Below, piece by piece: positions 7,155-15,158 of a stretch of 64,000 bases of DNA. Made by a program: the position numbers and the translations under genes. The stretch lies in contig NZ_CAJXST010000002.1 in the NCBI RefSeq assembly GCF_913061305.1, positions 62,001-126,000 on the forward strand, read 5' to 3'. Position 1 is the stretch's first letter, and each line of letters begins with the position of its first letter. The DNA comes from an uncultured Porticoccus sp. GTDB taxonomy: Bacteria > Pseudomonadota > Gammaproteobacteria > Pseudomonadales > Porticoccaceae. The notes beneath the pieces are model-generated. The model was not told where the DNA came from. It saw only the letters and a program-made list of their open reading frames with translations, and did no database searches.

Positions 7155-9212
7155 TCACTCCACATTGCGTGCCACCCTGAAGCCCAGGTCGTCCCGGCCA
7201 TCGAGACCGTAATCGCGGTAGGACAGCCGCAATTGAATGATGTTGCCGTGGCGCCAGCTGGCCCCGCGAATCACGCGAAATTCACCGGAAGCCGGTCCGG
7301 TGGGATCTTTTTCAGCGCCGCTACCAAGACTGAATTCAATACCATAATAATCATTGACCCACTCTGCCACATTGCCCTCCAGGTCGTGGAGCCCCCGGTG
7401 ATTGGCGGAGAAACTGCCCACCGGTGCAGAGACGGCAAAACCGTCGTTGTAACCGGTCAGCACCTGATCAACCATTCTCGAAGCACTGCTGTCGGCAAAA
7501 TTTCCGGCGCCGTCGGCCGGTGGAAACTGCTGTCCCCAGCCAAAGCGTTTTGCATCGCCGGAGGTGGCCCTGGCCGCCCACGCCCATTCCGCCTCAGTGG
7601 GTAGGCGGTAGCCGTTTGCAGCGGGGTTGGTACCGGTGATCTTGCCGCCGGACTCCCTGTAGAAAAGTGGCAGATTTTCTCTGGCACTCAGCCAGTTACA
7701 ATAGCGGGCAGCCTGATCCCAGCTGACATTCACCACCGGTTGCTCCGGTTGGTCCAGTGTTGTGCCGCGCACATGCAACGAACTGTGCTGACGGGCAAAC
7801 TGCTTGAATTGCCGATTGGTCACTTCTTTTGTAGCGAGGTAGAACGGACGGGTCAGCTGCACATCGCGCAACACTTCATTGGCCCTTCGACCGGTTTCAC
7901 GGCGCGGTGCGCCCATCGTGAAGGTGCCCTCGGGTCGGAATAGTGTCAATGTCTGCCCCGCCTTGCTGGTAATGCTGGTGGGTGTGTTGGCCCACCTGGC
8001 GGCCTGCTCAGTGAGCAGCTTTACCTGTACCAGTTGATCGAGTCCGGGTTTTGGCGTGATGGTGCGCGTTTCAGTGGCGTAGCCGGGCTTGCGGATTTCT
8101 ATCCGGTGGGGGCGGGCGGGTAGGCTGAAGGTCTGGCCCGGTTTGCCCTTTGCTACCCCGTCGATCCAGACAGTCGCATCTGCCGGATTGGCGGACACCC
8201 GGATTTTGCCCATGCTGGCATTGAGGGTGATCGACAGTTGCCTTTTCTCGCCTGCAGAGAGCGTCAGCGCCTGTTTGCTGGTGACATAGCCGTTGGCAAA
8301 AAAGGACAGTTGGTGTGACTGGTCTGGCGGTAATTCCAGATCCACCGGTGTGACGCCCCGATAGGCACCGTTTACCGTCACGGTAGCGCCGTTCGGTGAG
8401 CTGGTCACTGAGACGGTTGCATCGGCGGGCTCGAAAATGATCTCTGGTAGTGTCAGGGTTTCACCCACGCCGACGCGCAGCTTTTGCTGCCAGGTCTTGA
8501 ACCCCTCCAGCTGCACACGGACATCCTCGCCCTTGGCAAGGAGTTCTGTGACCAGGGGGGTACGACCTCGCGATTCGCCCTCGATAATGACCTCCGCCCC
8601 GCTGGGTTTGGAGCTTAACTGAACCTGCCCCCAGGCCGGTGCCAGGGTCACCGCCAGTGATTGGGTGCGATCCAGGCCGACGATGGTCACGGTGTCTTTT
8701 GCGGGGGAATAGCGCGGGGCCTGGATGACCAGTTGGTGATCGCCCGGCGGCAGGTCGCGAACCGTCAGGGGGGTTGTTCCCGCAGGTTCGCCGTTTACCA
8801 GTACCTCTGCACCAGCGGGGGTACTGGAAAGGTCCAGATGCCCCGGTTTTTTAGCCATCGCCAGTTCCAGCAACTGATGCTTGTCGGGGCCGACTGAAAA
8901 GGCTTGTTGGAAGGGGAGGTAGCCCTCAGCCGTGGCGCTTATCCGATAATCCCCCGGACGAATCAGATAGTGGTCAGCCAGCTTGAACGTGATGCCGCCG
9001 CTGATCGAGAGATCAGCGCTGGCGGGGCTGACTTGTACGACCACCGATTTGGCCGTGAACAAAAACCCCAGAATCAGGCCGCTCATCAGCAGTGCTGCGA
9101 CGATCATGCCCGTCAGGGGTTTGATGGTGAAACGTCTGCTGGCAGCGGTCTCGCCCAGGGGTACAAAGGTTGCCGGTTCGATAGCCTGTGGCTGTTGCTG
9201 ATGATCGGTCAC
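7155..9212 (-). CDS. PEGA-repeat protein with C-terminal formylglycine-enzyme-like (SUMF1/PvdO) domain
   Basis: 685 residues. A cytoplasmic N-terminus of about 30 residues precedes one membrane span (about 33-53), so the rest should be periplasmic. Four or more PEGA-type repeats follow (about 60-400), recognised by recurring SxPxGAxVxVNGxxxGxTP motifs (for example STPAGAEVLVNGEPAGTTPL). Residues about 430-685 form an FGE/SUMF1-fold domain: FTMGAP, RLPTEAEWAWAARA, LHDLEGNVAEWV and RVIRGASW ... LGFRVAR. The Cys pair needed for formylglycine formation is absent from the C-terminal region, so it is probably a structural or ligand-binding version like many PvdO/EgtB relatives. PEGA repeats typically bind surface components. 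It overlaps the next gene by 4 nt. Confidence 0.93.
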   Translation of the reverse strand: MTDHQQQPQAIEPATFVPLGETAASRRFTIKPLTGMIVAALLMSGLILGFLFTAKSVVVQVSPASADLSISGGITFKLADHYLIRPGDYRISATAEGYLPFQQAFSVGPDKHQLLELAMAKKPGHLDLSSTPAGAEVLVNGEPAGTTPLTVRDLPPGDHQLVIQAPRYSPAKDTVTIVGLDRTQSLAVTLAPAWGQVQLSSKPSGAEVIIEGESRGRTPLVTELLAKGEDVRVQLEGFKTWQQKLRVGVGETLTLPEIIFEPADATVSVTSSPNGATVTVNGAYRGVTPVDLELPPDQSHQLSFFANGYVTSKQALTLSAGEKRQLSITLNASMGKIRVSANPADATVWIDGVAKGKPGQTFSLPARPHRIEIRKPGYATETRTITPKPGLDQLVQVKLLTEQAARWANTPTSITSKAGQTLTLFRPEGTFTMGAPRRETGRRANEVLRDVQLTRPFYLATKEVTNRQFKQFARQHSSLHVRGTTLDQPEQPVVNVSWDQAARYCNWLSARENLPLFYRESGGKITGTNPAANGYRLPTEAEWAWAARATSGDAKRFGWGQQFPPADGAGNFADSSASRMVDQVLTGYNDGFAVSAPVGSFSANHRGLHDLEGNVAEWVNDYYGIEFSLGSGAEKDPTGPASGEFRVIRGASWRHGNIIQLRLSYRDYGLDGRDDLGFRVARNVE

Positions 9213-10708
9213 GAGATCGGGTCCTTGCAGATCACTACTACCGGTTGGCTGAGTCCCTCCGGGCCAAGCTGGAACTCCACCCGGACATCCCGATAGCCGC
9301 GACGGGTTCCCACTGCGACGTATTTTCCGGGAATCAGTGAGATCTGCTTGCGCTGAAACTTACCGAGTTCGCCCTCTCGGTAGAGTGTGACCAGGGTGTC
9401 CTGGTCGGACACCAGCTCCACCTGAACCGGGGTGGTCGCTGTGGTCACCGTTTGATCCAGGCGGCTGATCTGTTCCTTCAGTTTGGCGCCGGGAGACTTG
9501 ATGGTTCGTGCATCAGCCAGAATCCGTTGAGCCTCTTGTCGTACGTTATCGGATGACAGGCGCAGCGGCTGATCAAGTATGCCCCGAATCTGGTCGTCCA
9601 GTTGTGCGCGGGCCGCACTGCGAATCTGCCCCAGCCGGGCCTCCATCACGGAGCTGTCTATCGCCATAACCCTGGCGTAGGTATCCCGGGCCTGATGCCA
9701 CTGCTCGCGACTTTCCAGCGCTGTGGCCTGGCTCAGCAGGGATTGAAGGGTTTGCTTGGTGGCGGCACTGGATGCCTGAGTGAGCCCGCTGCGGGCCGCC
9801 GGCTCATCCGGCTTGAGTTGCAGTGCCTGTTTGAACGCGGTTTTTGCGCTGTCCAGCTGGTTGCGTTCCAGTGCGGTGTAACCACGGCTCATGGCCTCAT
9901 TAAACCGGTTGTCCAGGATTTTGGCATTGACGGCTTCCAGACCGGCAGCAGCGGGAGCGTGGTCAGCGTCCAGTGCCAGCGCTTCCCGATAGAGGGTTCT
10001 GGCCTGGGACAGGTCGTTGTTTTGCCGGGCGATGGCGGCCTCCGCCACCAGCTCGATGACCTGGTCCAGTACCTCGGCTCTGGCCAGGCCGCGGGCCGCC
10101 TCGGCATTATCCGGCGCAATGGCCTGCACCTGTTCAAACTGCCGGGTTGCTTCCTCGGCATCACCGTTGTTGAGCGCGGTTTGTCCCGCCGCCAGTGCGT
10201 CGCTGACCCGCTGAGGGATCGCCGTTTCCAGTGCGGTGAGTTGATCCAGGGCTGACTGGTAGGCGCCCTGTGCCTGATCGAAGGCGCGCTGGCGATAGTG
10301 GGTATCGCCGGTTGCTGCAACCGCAAGCGCCCTGTCAAAGGCTTCCCTGTCCCAGAGTTCTACATTTTTGCTCTCGAGAAAGGCCTGCTTTTCCAGGATC
10401 TTGCTCAGTACATCCTGTGCCGCACGCCTCGCTGTGGCTAACTGTGCGTCGCGAAACGGTGATTCCGCCGTCGGGGTGGCGGTGCGGTCAGATGCAATTG
10501 GCACGGGGGGGGTGTCCGGCGGTTGAACCAGTGCCGGAAGTACAAAGATCACCACCAGTGCCAGCAGCACACAGATGGCCAGTGCCACCCAGCTGGCGCG
10601 TCGCTGTTGCCAGGGCAGGTTATCCGCCTTGCCGCTGTCGGCGGCGGTGACGGGAGTAAATGCTATGTCGCTCGGCCTGATCGGGTCCTGGTCGTTACTT
10701 GTACTCAT
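9209..10708 (-). CDS. Membrane-anchored TPR protein
   Basis: 499 residues from the ATG at 10708, which lies just after the stop of the upstream gene; a start at 10765 would run into that gene. A cytoplasmic N-terminus of about 40 residues precedes a single span (WVALAICVLLALVVIFVLPAL). Residues about 95-400 contain serial TPR-like helix pairs (ALAVAATGDTHYRQRAFDQA, AGQTALNNGDAEEATRQFEQ, YTALERNQLDSAKTAFKQAL). The C-terminal part (about 415-499) is a beta-rich domain with LVTLYREGELGKF and KYVAVGTRRGYRDVRVEF, which reads like a PEGA-type or related domain. Topology resembles the preceding PEGA/FGE protein, suggesting direct periplasmic partners. Confidence 0.85.
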   Translation of the reverse strand: MSTSNDQDPIRPSDIAFTPVTAADSGKADNLPWQQRRASWVALAICVLLALVVIFVLPALVQPPDTPPVPIASDRTATPTAESPFRDAQLATARRAAQDVLSKILEKQAFLESKNVELWDREAFDRALAVAATGDTHYRQRAFDQAQGAYQSALDQLTALETAIPQRVSDALAAGQTALNNGDAEEATRQFEQVQAIAPDNAEAARGLARAEVLDQVIELVAEAAIARQNNDLSQARTLYREALALDADHAPAAAGLEAVNAKILDNRFNEAMSRGYTALERNQLDSAKTAFKQALQLKPDEPAARSGLTQASSAATKQTLQSLLSQATALESREQWHQARDTYARVMAIDSSVMEARLGQIRSAARAQLDDQIRGILDQPLRLSSDNVRQEAQRILADARTIKSPGAKLKEQISRLDQTVTTATTPVQVELVSDQDTLVTLYREGELGKFQRKQISLIPGKYVAVGTRRGYRDVRVEFQLGPEGLSQPVVVICKDPIS

Positions 10709-10713
10709 GGGGC

Positions 10714-11931
10714 TTAAATTCCACCGCGTTCGGCCTGGTAAATCTCCCGCAGCAGGGTTTTCCACTGTGCATATTGGGCGGCGGCATTGCCGGTCAGGGT
10801 GATTGTGCGATCTTCCAGCTCAATGACCCTCGGTTCTATCTCGGCTTCAAGCGATTGGGCGAGCTCGGCGAGGGTGTCCTCATGGATCTGCAGTTCGGCT
10901 CTTTTTGACAGGCCGCTTTTTACCAGCAGGGCTCCACTCCCGATAGCCACTGCCCCGGCAGCGCGTCCGGAACCGCTGTTGCTGCCGGAGGCCAGAATAC
11001 CACCGATAATCGCGGCTACCCCGCCGATAGTGCGATTGCGGGATTGGCGTTTCAGTTCTCTGAGCGCCACGAGCTCACCATAACTGGCGGCTCGCCATTC
11101 CTGATAGGGGCTGTCCATGCGGCGGGTAAAGGCGTCGTAATGTTCCTGCATGGTATCGATGAAAAGGTAGTCGCGCTGGCGAATCTGCCGGATGCGTTGC
11201 AGGATAGGGTCATTCTCTGCCGGCAGACGGCTGATTTCCAGTTGGCCACCCGGTGTCTCCCTGATATGGTCGCTGAATGCCTCCGGGGAAAAGTCCCGCG
11301 CAAAACGCAGTTCCGCTATGGTGCGCAGCTTTTTGACATTAGCCGAACTCATCTGCTGACGGTATTCCAGCAGGTCGTTGGCAATCCGGTTATAGAGGCC
11401 CTGAAACGGGTCTCGCTGTAACTGGTTTTGCCGGTTGTAGGCATAGTTGCCCACCGTTTCGGTGTAGGACTTGGTATACCAGTGGCGGTTGCTGGAATCG
11501 GTGACGGTGATATCCAGTGCCAGTGTTTCGCCGTTGGAGTCGACAATTTTCCCGGCCACATAGACCTCTGTGACCGTCTCCCTGCCGGGTACCAATCGCA
11601 CTGCGCCCCAGGCGCCGGTTTTCTGAATGGTCGCAGCCAGCTGGTTTGGCAGGTACTGTGCTTCGGCTGTGCGTACGGTTGGCGAGACGCTGGTATCGTC
11701 CGATTCGATATTTTCCAGTCCGGGGTCGAAAGGCAGCACCGCCAGGTCGAGTAACTGTGATTCAACCACTGGCGCAGTCTGCTGCTCCAGGGGGGTCACG
11801 ACTGTACTAGTGACGCGATTGGTGCTGCAGGCCGCCAATAACAGCAGCGCAGACAGAACGAAGACCCGTTGTAATAGACACTTCCAGCTGGCCAACCTGT
11901 TATCGCCCCTCTTTATATTTGCGGTATTCAT
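10714..11931 (-). CDS. Lipoprotein of unknown function with Gly-rich hydrophobic segment
   Basis: 405 residues from ATG at 11931, which overlaps the upstream gene by 32 nt; a TTG further in is possible. The lipobox is clear: LLLLAAC|STN. The first third (LAVLPFDPGLEN ... QLAATIQKTGAWGAVRLVPGRETVTEVYVAGKI) resembles outer-membrane lipoproteins that sense or scaffold with a LpoB/GNA1162-like fold. Later there is a glycine-rich hydrophobic stretch (IGGVAAIIGGILASGSNSGS ... AVAIGSGALLV, about 300-335) that could insert into a membrane, then a helical C-terminus. The two-membrane features and length suggest a major structural part of the complex. I do not recognise a named family. Confidence 0.8.
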   Translation of the reverse strand: MNTANIKRGDNRLASWKCLLQRVFVLSALLLLAACSTNRVTSTVVTPLEQQTAPVVESQLLDLAVLPFDPGLENIESDDTSVSPTVRTAEAQYLPNQLAATIQKTGAWGAVRLVPGRETVTEVYVAGKIVDSNGETLALDITVTDSSNRHWYTKSYTETVGNYAYNRQNQLQRDPFQGLYNRIANDLLEYRQQMSSANVKKLRTIAELRFARDFSPEAFSDHIRETPGGQLEISRLPAENDPILQRIRQIRQRDYLFIDTMQEHYDAFTRRMDSPYQEWRAASYGELVALRELKRQSRNRTIGGVAAIIGGILASGSNSGSGRAAGAVAIGSGALLVKSGLSKRAELQIHEDTLAELAQSLEAEIEPRVIELEDRTITLTGNAAAQYAQWKTLLREIYQAERGGI

Positions 11932-12640
11932 CCCAGAGCTTTTCTCTCAACACCGGGTCCTGTTCTTTCATGGCTGCCTCGCGGATCTGGCGGGCCACAA
12001 TGTCGTCGTCGCGACCATCGGGAATATTTTCAGGAACCGTACTGCCTCCGCTGCGACCGATGATTGCACCGTCTCCACCATAGGTGGTGGCTTGTCCCGA
12101 TGGCGGTTCGCTGGCGCCGTCCGGGCCACTGGCTTCCTCATTCCCTGATTTTCCCAATGGGCCGCCCCCGAGCTCCTCGGTGATATCGGCCTCTTCAAAT
12201 AGCGGGCCTCCCGCGCCGGCAGGTGCGCCTTCACTGTCGCTGTCCTGTTCCCGCTCGGCAGCGGCGGCCCGTGCATCCATGATCATACCGTCAAATTCAG
12301 CCATGGAGGCATCCAGCTGTTGATCGAGAACCGCAATTTCTTCATCTGTGCTGAGGGCGCCACCTGGGGGAGGCGGTGCCTGGCTTGCGGGACTACCCTG
12401 ATCGGGGTTGGCTTCACTCATTTCGCTGGGCTCGCTGGTGTCACTGGACTGGCTCGCGCCTGTTGTCGAAGCGGTTTCCGGAGGACTGTCCTGCTCGCTG
12501 GTCTCCTCTGCCGCCGGGGACTGGGCTTGCGGTTGTGGTGGCTGCTGCGACTGCGCAGTGGGGGACTGGGTCGGACTCTGACACCCCGTCGCACCGAGCA
12601 GGCCAACGCTGAGTAGAATTATGAGAAATGATCGATTCAT
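11900..12640 (-). CDS. Acidic low-complexity lipoprotein
   Basis: 246 residues. Lipobox LLGATGC|QSP near residue 20. Almost all of the mature chain is low complexity: Gln/Pro/Ser/Glu-rich up to about 100, then acidic with Gly-rich patches. A short helical, more conserved-looking tail closes the protein (EQDPVLREKLWDEYRKYKEG). Such proteins may act as flexible tethers between the outer membrane and a periplasmic partner binding the tail. It starts 10 nt after the stop of the TPR/TonB-like gene. Confidence 0.8.
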   Translation of the reverse strand: MNRSFLIILLSVGLLGATGCQSPTQSPTAQSQQPPQPQAQSPAAEETSEQDSPPETASTTGASQSSDTSEPSEMSEANPDQGSPASQAPPPPGGALSTDEEIAVLDQQLDASMAEFDGMIMDARAAAAEREQDSDSEGAPAGAGGPLFEEADITEELGGGPLGKSGNEEASGPDGASEPPSGQATTYGGDGAIIGRSGGSTVPENIPDGRDDDIVARQIREAAMKEQDPVLREKLWDEYRKYKEGR

Positions 12641-12650
12641 CAGTGGCAGA

Positions 12651-14117
12651 CTACTGTATCAGGACCTTGACCGGCAATGCTTCGGTTGGCACGGGCTGGC
12701 CATTGTCGAAGCGCGGTCTGAATCTGGTATCAATAATGGTTTTCCTTGCCCGACTTTCCAGCCCATCGCCACCTTCCGGGTAAACACTCAATGTCGTGAT
12801 TTTGCGGGGTTGGCCTTTTTTGGAGATATCAACGGCAAGCATCACATAGGCTTCAGGTGTTGACGGGTTGGTCACAGCTTCCGTGATGTCAGGCATTGGG
12901 GTTTCCGGTTGTTCTGGTGAGAGTTCGGCAGGGGTGGTTTGGTCAGTGACCACGGGTTCAATCGCCATGATGCCCGAATCGATCGGTCTGGGCAGCATTT
13001 TCGGCTCACCCAGCAAGTCGGTAATCAGTGCCGTGTCATTCGTCTGCTGCAAGACGCGGTAGGCTTGTTGGTAGGCGTCAATGGCCGGGCCGGTCAGATT
13101 GAATAGCATCAGCCAATCGCCGGTTTTGATATAACCGTTGGCTTTAGCGGCCGCTGATGCCGTGGGATCCTGTTCCAGAATATCGATCATTCTGGCATTC
13201 GCCCGGCGACCGTTCTGAAAATAGTTTTTGCTGAGGAAAGGGTCGTCGGCCACCCAGCGCGCCTGCTGAAACCGCTCAGACAGGAGGTCCGTATTCTCCC
13301 AACTGTTGGCGTACTTTTTCTGATGCCTGTCGAGGTAGTAGTCCGTCATTGCCGAGTTGTACAGTAGCCCGGTCATGCTGAGATGATCCTCTCCGTGTTG
13401 CTGTGCGGTGATGGCCAGCGCCTGATTGTAGACGCCATGGGCAATATTCAGATGGTAGATATCGTCTCTGCGCCCCCGGGCATTGTAGGCCCGCAAGTGC
13501 CATTGGCCGATTTCGTCCAGCAGCGGAAGTGTGCGGGGATCATCGGCACCATAGGTTTTGCGGTGCAGCCAGAGTAGTTTCTGGTAGGCTTCGGCGGCTT
13601 CAGTGATGAACCCGAGTTGGATGTGGGTATTGATAATGCCGCGCAACATCGGTTCCTGGGAGAGGCTGTAAACGCCGTTGTTAACGCGATTCACGTACAT
13701 GGCATGACGGAAGGCCTGAATAGCCTCCTCCAGACGATTCTGGCGCTGCAGGGTATTGCCCAGAGCAAAGGTCAACTCGGATAATTCCGGATCAAAAGGA
13801 CCGGCCAGTGCTTCGCGCCGGTCAATAGCCGACTGGTAATCGGCAATAATCTGCGCGGCTTCGGCGGCTTCGGCGGCTTCGGCGGCTTCGGCGGCTTCGG
13901 TTGGTTGGAGGTCGGGCTTTTCTGCCAGGGCGACGGTTTCGTCCTGAGTCGGGGCGCTCTCGATAGTCTGGCGGGCGGGTTTGTGTTGTTCAGTGCCCTG
14001 TTCAACAGTGCCCGTTTCCGGTGGGTCAGCCGGGGTATCAGCTTGAGCAATGAGCAGATTGCCAAAGGTAAGCAGTAGCATCAACGCGCCGACAGTAAAT
14101 TTTAGTGGATACCCCAT
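12651..14117 (-). CDS. Exported TPR protein with TonB-like C-terminal domain
   Basis: 488 residues from ATG at 14117 (MGYPLKF), which starts a good signal peptide ending near LIAQA; the frame is open further upstream but without such a signal. An acidic linker with an (EAA)n run follows, then TPR-like helices (about 110-370: YQSAIDRREALAGPFDPELSE, EAIQAFRHAMYVN, EAYQKLLWLHRKTYGADD). The last 70 residues (AYVMLAVDISKKGQPRKI ... ARKTIIDTRFRPRFDNGQPV) match the TonB C-terminal fold in pattern (V-x-V-D-x-x-x-x-G-x-P ... RFRPxxxxGxPV). It is the first gene of the operon, with the promoter expected in 14118-14254. TonB-C domains contact outer-membrane partners, and an ExbB-like gene lies in the same operon. 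Confidence 0.85.
   Translation of the reverse strand: MGYPLKFTVGALMLLLTFGNLLIAQADTPADPPETGTVEQGTEQHKPARQTIESAPTQDETVALAEKPDLQPTEAAEAAEAAEAAEAAQIIADYQSAIDRREALAGPFDPELSELTFALGNTLQRQNRLEEAIQAFRHAMYVNRVNNGVYSLSQEPMLRGIINTHIQLGFITEAAEAYQKLLWLHRKTYGADDPRTLPLLDEIGQWHLRAYNARGRRDDIYHLNIAHGVYNQALAITAQQHGEDHLSMTGLLYNSAMTDYYLDRHQKKYANSWENTDLLSERFQQARWVADDPFLSKNYFQNGRRANARMIDILEQDPTASAAAKANGYIKTGDWLMLFNLTGPAIDAYQQAYRVLQQTNDTALITDLLGEPKMLPRPIDSGIMAIEPVVTDQTTPAELSPEQPETPMPDITEAVTNPSTPEAYVMLAVDISKKGQPRKITTLSVYPEGGDGLESRARKTIIDTRFRPRFDNGQPVPTEALPVKVLIQ
13855..13899 (-). repeat. Five perfect 9-bp tandem repeats inside the TPR/TonB-like gene
   Basis: Unit GCGGCTTCG on the plus strand, five exact copies, with a partial unit (GG) after. 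On the coding strand it encodes a Glu-Ala-Ala run in the linker between signal peptide and TPR region. Because the unit is a multiple of three, copy changes alter linker length without a frameshift. Confidence 0.95.
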
Positions 14118-14198
14118 AGTGAAAAGCCCAGTAATGCTAGCGGTCTTAGAGATGGCTGGCAGGTGAAAGTTCCTTGCGGTATGTTGCACTTTCACGTG

Positions 14199-14212
14199 CT
14201 GCACAGGTGCAG
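14199..14212. promoter_or_regulatory. Inverted repeat between divergent transcription units
   Basis: CTGCAC-AG-GTGCAG, a perfect 6-bp inverted repeat in the 137-bp space between the large operon (left) and the AEC transporter gene (right). A TATAAC (14213-14218, plus) / TATACT (minus) -10-like box adjoins it on the right; no convincing -35 was found on either strand. It could be an operator for either unit. Nothing else is recognised in 14118-14254. Confidence 0.35.
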
Positions 14213-14254
14213 TATAACGCCGCGGACAGATGAATCATCGGGGATCAACAAATA

Positions 14255-15145
14255 ATGTTTCTGGCTCTCTGGAATGTGATGGCGCCAGTATTGATCGCCA
14301 TCACCATTGGTTATTGCTGGGGCCGCTCCCGGGTGCCTTACGCGGCAGAGTTTGTCACCCGTGCCGTGATGAATATCGGTGCGCCCTGTCTGGTGGTCTC
14401 CGCGATCAGCCAGTCGCAGATTTCAGGGTCGGAATTTGCCGAGGTTGCCGGTGCCGCGGCACTTGTGCTGGCAGGTACAGCGCTGCTGGGTTGGGGGGCC
14501 ATTCGTGCCACTGGTGGCGATATCCGGGCGCTGCTGCCATCGGTGACGTTTCCCAATAATGGCAATATGGGGTTGCCGCTTTGCCTGTTTGCCTTTGGCC
14601 AGGAAGGGCTGGCGCTGGCGGTGGGCTTTTTCATCGTACAGATGACTGCCATGATGGTATTTGGTATCCCGCTGCTCGACAGACAATCCGGCAATATCTG
14701 GTCAATATTGAAAGGCTTTGCCTTTCAGCCGTTGATATTGTCGGTCATTATTGGACTCGTTCTTCTGGTGGGTGATATCGCCTTGCCGGAATGGCTTGAC
14801 CGGTCTGTCGAACTGCTGGCCGGGTTCACCATTCCACTGATGCTGATCACGCTGGGTGTTTCCCTCTCTACGCTGAGCACGTCGGGATGGTGGCGGAGTC
14901 TGGGTTACTCGACGCTGCGAATTGGCGGTGGTCTGGTGATGGCCTGGTTGGTGGTCGAGTGGCTGGATATCACCGGCACTGCCCGGGGTGTGGTGCTGCT
15001 GCAGGCCATTATGCCGGCGGCGGTATTCAATTATCTGCTGGCCCTGAAGTATGACCAGGAGCCGACTGCAGTGGCGGGTATTGTCGTGGCCTCCACGGTC
15101 ATGGCGCTGGTTGCTGTACCCGTGCTGTTGGCCGTGTTGTTATAA
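14255..15145 (+). CDS. AEC-family (auxin efflux carrier-like) transporter
   Basis: 296 residues, about ten hydrophobic segments across the whole chain, in the inner membrane. The conserved core TFPNNGNMGLPLCLFAFG (about 92-110) is the AEC family NxGNxGLP signature, and the second half ends with the repeat-related MPAAVFNYLLALKY. Family members export small organic acids or similar anions by proton-coupled transport. The next gene starts 13 nt later, so the transporter and CoA-transferase are likely co-transcribed and may share a carboxylic-acid substrate (inference). Confidence 0.92.
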   Translation: MFLALWNVMAPVLIAITIGYCWGRSRVPYAAEFVTRAVMNIGAPCLVVSAISQSQISGSEFAEVAGAAALVLAGTALLGWGAIRATGGDIRALLPSVTFPNNGNMGLPLCLFAFGQEGLALAVGFFIVQMTAMMVFGIPLLDRQSGNIWSILKGFAFQPLILSVIIGLVLLVGDIALPEWLDRSVELLAGFTIPLMLITLGVSLSTLSTSGWWRSLGYSTLRIGGGLVMAWLVVEWLDITGTARGVVLLQAIMPAAVFNYLLALKYDQEPTAVAGIVVASTVMALVAVPVLLAVLL

Positions 15146-15158
15146 CCGGGAGAAATCT

